In this document: positions 62,097-64,000 of the stretch, in pieces | Layout: each line of letters starts with the position of its first letter | Position numbering within the stretch: position 1 is the stretch's first letter | From: Holophagae bacterium | GTDB lineage: Bacteria > Acidobacteriota > Holophagae > Acanthopleuribacterales > Acanthopleuribacteraceae | DNA length: 64,000 bases | Reading direction: 5' to 3' | Assembly: GCA_030429565.1 (NCBI GenBank) | Contig: JAUIFE010000022.1 | Span: 1 to 64,000, forward strand | Translations under genes and position numbers: made by a program | Notes under the pieces: model-generated | Seen by the model: only the letters and a program-made list of their open reading frames with translations | Told to the model about the DNA's origin: nothing | Databases searched by the model: none

Positions 62097-63329
62097 TTAA
62101 TCGTCAAAGGTAATGTCAAGCCGCAAACGCAGCGGTTTGCCGGCCAAATTGGCGGGCAAGTTAATCGTCACCGGCACTTCAATCGGCGCCAGGGCGGCAG
62201 GTGCCGGAGCAGGTTCAGGCGCCTTGGCGGGCGGCCGTTTGGTGACCGGCCCGGTTGCAGGCGGTTGCGGCGTGGCAATCCCGGAATCTTCTTCCGCCAT
62301 ATTGGCGATTTCCGCCATATCGTCGAGCTCTTCGATTTCCAGCGGATCCATGTCGTCGAGTTCGATGACTTCCGAATCGTCGAAGTTGGAGAGGGGCTTC
62401 AAGCCGGCCGCTCGAGCCGGGGCCGGTGCGGGGCGCGCGGGCGCCTTGGCAACAGGTGCCGCCACTTCATCTTCGATAAAATCGATTTCGTCGAGCTCGC
62501 CGTCGTTGCGACGGCCGGGTTTAGCGGCCACCGGCGTCGGCGCAATCGAAGCAGCCGGTCGCACCGGATTGGGCGCAATCGAAGCGGCCGGACGGGCCGG
62601 CGGTGCCGGCGCAGCGGGTCGCTGCGGTGCGGCGGAAATTTGTGGTTTGGGGCGCGGTGCGGCCGCTTTGCCCGGCACACTGGGCAACGGCGGTGCCGTC
62701 GAGGCGAACTTGGACGGCGCGCTGCCGCCCTCTTCTTCCAAGCCATACTTGGCGGCCAAGTTCTTGAGCACCACTTTACTGATGCCCTTCAGCGTCTCAA
62801 AGACGCCGACCCCTTTGGGCGCAATCGCTTCAAAGTGCGGCACCTTAAAGGTGTTGACCCGTGCCTCTAATTCATCAATCGCCATCACGTTCTTCATATC
62901 CCGTTTGTTGTACTGGATGACGTGGGGCATGTCGGCGATTTCGATATTTTGTTCGTTCAGGTTCGTGATCAGGTTTTGAAAAGAGTCGATGTTGGCTTCA
63001 ATCATCGGGGCCTGCGAGTCGGCCACGAACACGACCCCGTCGGCGCCCTTGAGCACCAACTTCCGAGTGGTGTCGTAGAACACCTGACCTGGCACGGTAT
63101 AAAGCTGAATCTTGGTCTTCATGCCGCGAATTTTGCCGAGATCGATCGGCAGGAAATCAAAGAACAGGGTACGGTCCGTCTTGGTGGCAAGAGACAGCAT
63201 TTTCCCTTTGGCCGTACCTGGCAAAGTGTCGTAGATATACTGCAAATTGGTGGTTTTGCCACACAGACCAGGCCCGTAATATACGACTTTCGCCGTGAGT
63301 TCTTTGGTGGCGTAGTTAAACAGAACCAT
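62097..63329 (-). CDS. mglA: MglA-type small GTPase with long C-terminal extension
   Basis: 410 residues from ATG 63329 (GGAG 6 bases upstream). Residues 1-195 are MglA: G1 YYGPGLCGKTTNLQYI, TDRTLFFDFLPIDLG, G3-like LYTVPGQVFYDTTRKLVLKG, and G4 VIQYNKRDM. MglA sets leading-pole identity in gliding or pilus motility and is normally ~195 residues. Here another ~215 follow: a Pro/Ala-rich linker with repeats (RPAASIAPNPV, RPAASIAPTPV), an acidic block (EVIELDDMDPLEIEELDD) and a short conserved-looking end VPVTINLPANLAGKPLRLRLDITFDD. No mglB is adjacent. Confidence 0.88.
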   Translation of the reverse strand: MVLFNYATKELTAKVVYYGPGLCGKTTNLQYIYDTLPGTAKGKMLSLATKTDRTLFFDFLPIDLGKIRGMKTKIQLYTVPGQVFYDTTRKLVLKGADGVVFVADSQAPMIEANIDSFQNLITNLNEQNIEIADMPHVIQYNKRDMKNVMAIDELEARVNTFKVPHFEAIAPKGVGVFETLKGISKVVLKNLAAKYGLEEEGGSAPSKFASTAPPLPSVPGKAAAPRPKPQISAAPQRPAAPAPPARPAASIAPNPVRPAASIAPTPVAAKPGRRNDGELDEIDFIEDEVAAPVAKAPARPAPAPARAAGLKPLSNFDDSEVIELDDMDPLEIEELDDMAEIANMAEEDSGIATPQPPATGPVTKRPPAKAPEPAPAPAALAPIEVPVTINLPANLAGKPLRLRLDITFDD

Positions 63330-63714
63330 CTGTCGCTCCAAATCACGGTCTCGTACACGACCGAATCAGTTGCCTATTCCACGCGAACAAGCACATCTTA
63401 TAAACGCTACTAAGTCATGACAATGGGCTAATCTAGCACGATTCAGGATAGTTGTACAATCAATTGCAGGCTTGACGCAGGCAAGCTCACCAAACCCCTC
63501 CCGCCGCGCAAAGGCCGTTCGCCGTCGCCGCAACCAACCTTTTAAACCCTTGCACCCAAAAATGATGCGCCTGCTCCGCCACCACCCGCGTCTCAGGACT
63601 TGCCCCACGCGCGTCGGGTTTGTAAGATGGGCGGCCACGGGTACGCGACCCGTCACCCTCACCCTCGGCCAACGACGCCGCACCACCACGACGTCACGCC
63701 ACCTAGGAGCAATC
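63330..63714. other. Divergent spacer
   Basis: Between the MglA-like gene and the ArsC-like gene. Minus-strand frames here are antisense shadows of the latter. No RNA or repeat recognised. Confidence 0.4.
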
Positions 63715-64000
63715 ATGGCTTTCATTTTGTTAGGCATTCCCAACTGTGACACGGTTAAAAAAGCCCGCGTCTTTTTGCAGGAACACGACCTGCCCTTCAC
63801 CTTCCGCGACCTGCGCAAAGACCCACTCAGCGCCGAGGAATGGCGCGCCCTCGTCGACCAAGACACCGCCGGCACCCTCATCAACACCCGCAGCCCCTCC
63901 TTTCGAAAAACCGGCCACCCCGCCAAAGGGCTCGACGCCGAAACCAAGGTCGCGGTATTGTTGGCCCAACCTACCGCTATGAAACGGCCCGCGTTATTGC
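63715..64000 (+). CDS. ArsC/Spx-family thioredoxin-fold protein (partial)
   Basis: 95 residues are visible before the window ends. ATG 63715 follows GGAG at 5 bases. The start MAFILLGIPNCDTVKKARVF has a single Cys in the 'GIPNCDTVKKAR' loop of the YffB/ArsC-like subfamily (no CxxC). It continues FTFRDLRKDPLSAEEWRALVDQ and LINTRSPSFRKTG, the conserved Arg/Thr region. Subfamily members are glutathione- or thioredoxin-dependent reductases of unknown substrate; arsenate reduction is not implied. Confidence 0.88.
   Translation, partial: MAFILLGIPNCDTVKKARVFLQEHDLPFTFRDLRKDPLSAEEWRALVDQDTAGTLINTRSPSFRKTGHPAKGLDAETKVAVLLAQPTAMKRPALL

Noticed and set aside
63715..64000. Arsenate reductase ArsC proper
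   Set aside because: The GIPNCDTVKKAR loop fits the YffB/Spx-like branch; nothing nearby belongs to an ars operon.

Overview
The window is about 64 kb of moderately GC-rich chromosome from a Gram-negative bacterium: mreBCD-pbp2-rodA, a three-subunit succinate dehydrogenase, Sec and Tat signal peptides, BolA and an MglA-type GTPase. Fused aroDE, very large secreted M4 (thermolysin-type) proteases with PKD or PA modules, and Rhs-type toxin modules suggest a marine Acidobacteriota of the Acanthopleuribacter/Holophagae type. That assignment is inference from gene style only; there is no rRNA in the window, and I found no tRNA or CRISPR array.

Layout. (1) 1-4.1 kb is an island edge: the broken C-terminal tip of an Rhs-like toxin (HNH nuclease) with its immunity gene, a decayed IS3-family element and a P4-type tyrosine integrase. 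(2) 4.3-8.2 kb holds a GNAT acetyltransferase, a Tat-exported FAD oxidoreductase and an SMR (Gdx/SugE) exporter preceded by two ACGR-loop hairpins, a guanidine-II (mini-ykkC) riboswitch. (3) 8.4-12.5 kb is AT-richer accessory DNA: a degenerate effector-domain copy, a secreted 'mini-Rhs' effector with a papain/NlpC-like domain, and four tandem secreted paralogues that I propose are its immunity proteins. (4) 12.6-18 kb: alanine/glycine:Na+ symporter, an unknown protein and a Cache-type sensor kinase. (5) 18-25 kb is a class II lanthipeptide cluster: an HlyD-like accessory protein without a hairpin, LanT (C39 peptidase-ABC), two precursor peptides and LanM. (6) 25-38.4 kb is mainly core: WG-repeat lipoprotein, the rod-shape operon (rodA, pbp2, mreD, mreC, mreB), chemoreceptor, PNPOx-like protein, MscS channel, DUF2804 protein and a ToxR-like regulator. 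(7) 39.4-56.3 kb: an M4 protease-PKD-esterase fusion, cobU with an overlapping ferredoxin, a multidomain metallophosphoesterase, membrane protein, DUF3604 protein, a repeat-rich spacer, a second mini-Rhs effector (L,D-transpeptidase-like) with a membrane-protein immunity candidate, and a second M4 protease. (8) 56.7-64 kb: bolA, aroDE, sdhCAB, an extended MglA GTPase and a partial ArsC/Spx-like protein.

The most novel signal is the effector format found twice 42 kb apart (9043-9843 + and 51763-52524 -). A Sec signal peptide is joined directly to the last ~30 residues of an Rhs core (ARFL..DP.RQ..N.YSY..NN..N..DP.G) and then to different peptidase or transpeptidase domains, each followed by candidate exported or membrane immunity genes. 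It looks like an Rhs toxin tip converted into a stand-alone, Sec-exported effector with a swappable C-terminus. The second notable item is the lanthipeptide pair; one core has exactly six Ser/Thr and six Cys in a regular [S/T]-x2..5-C series.
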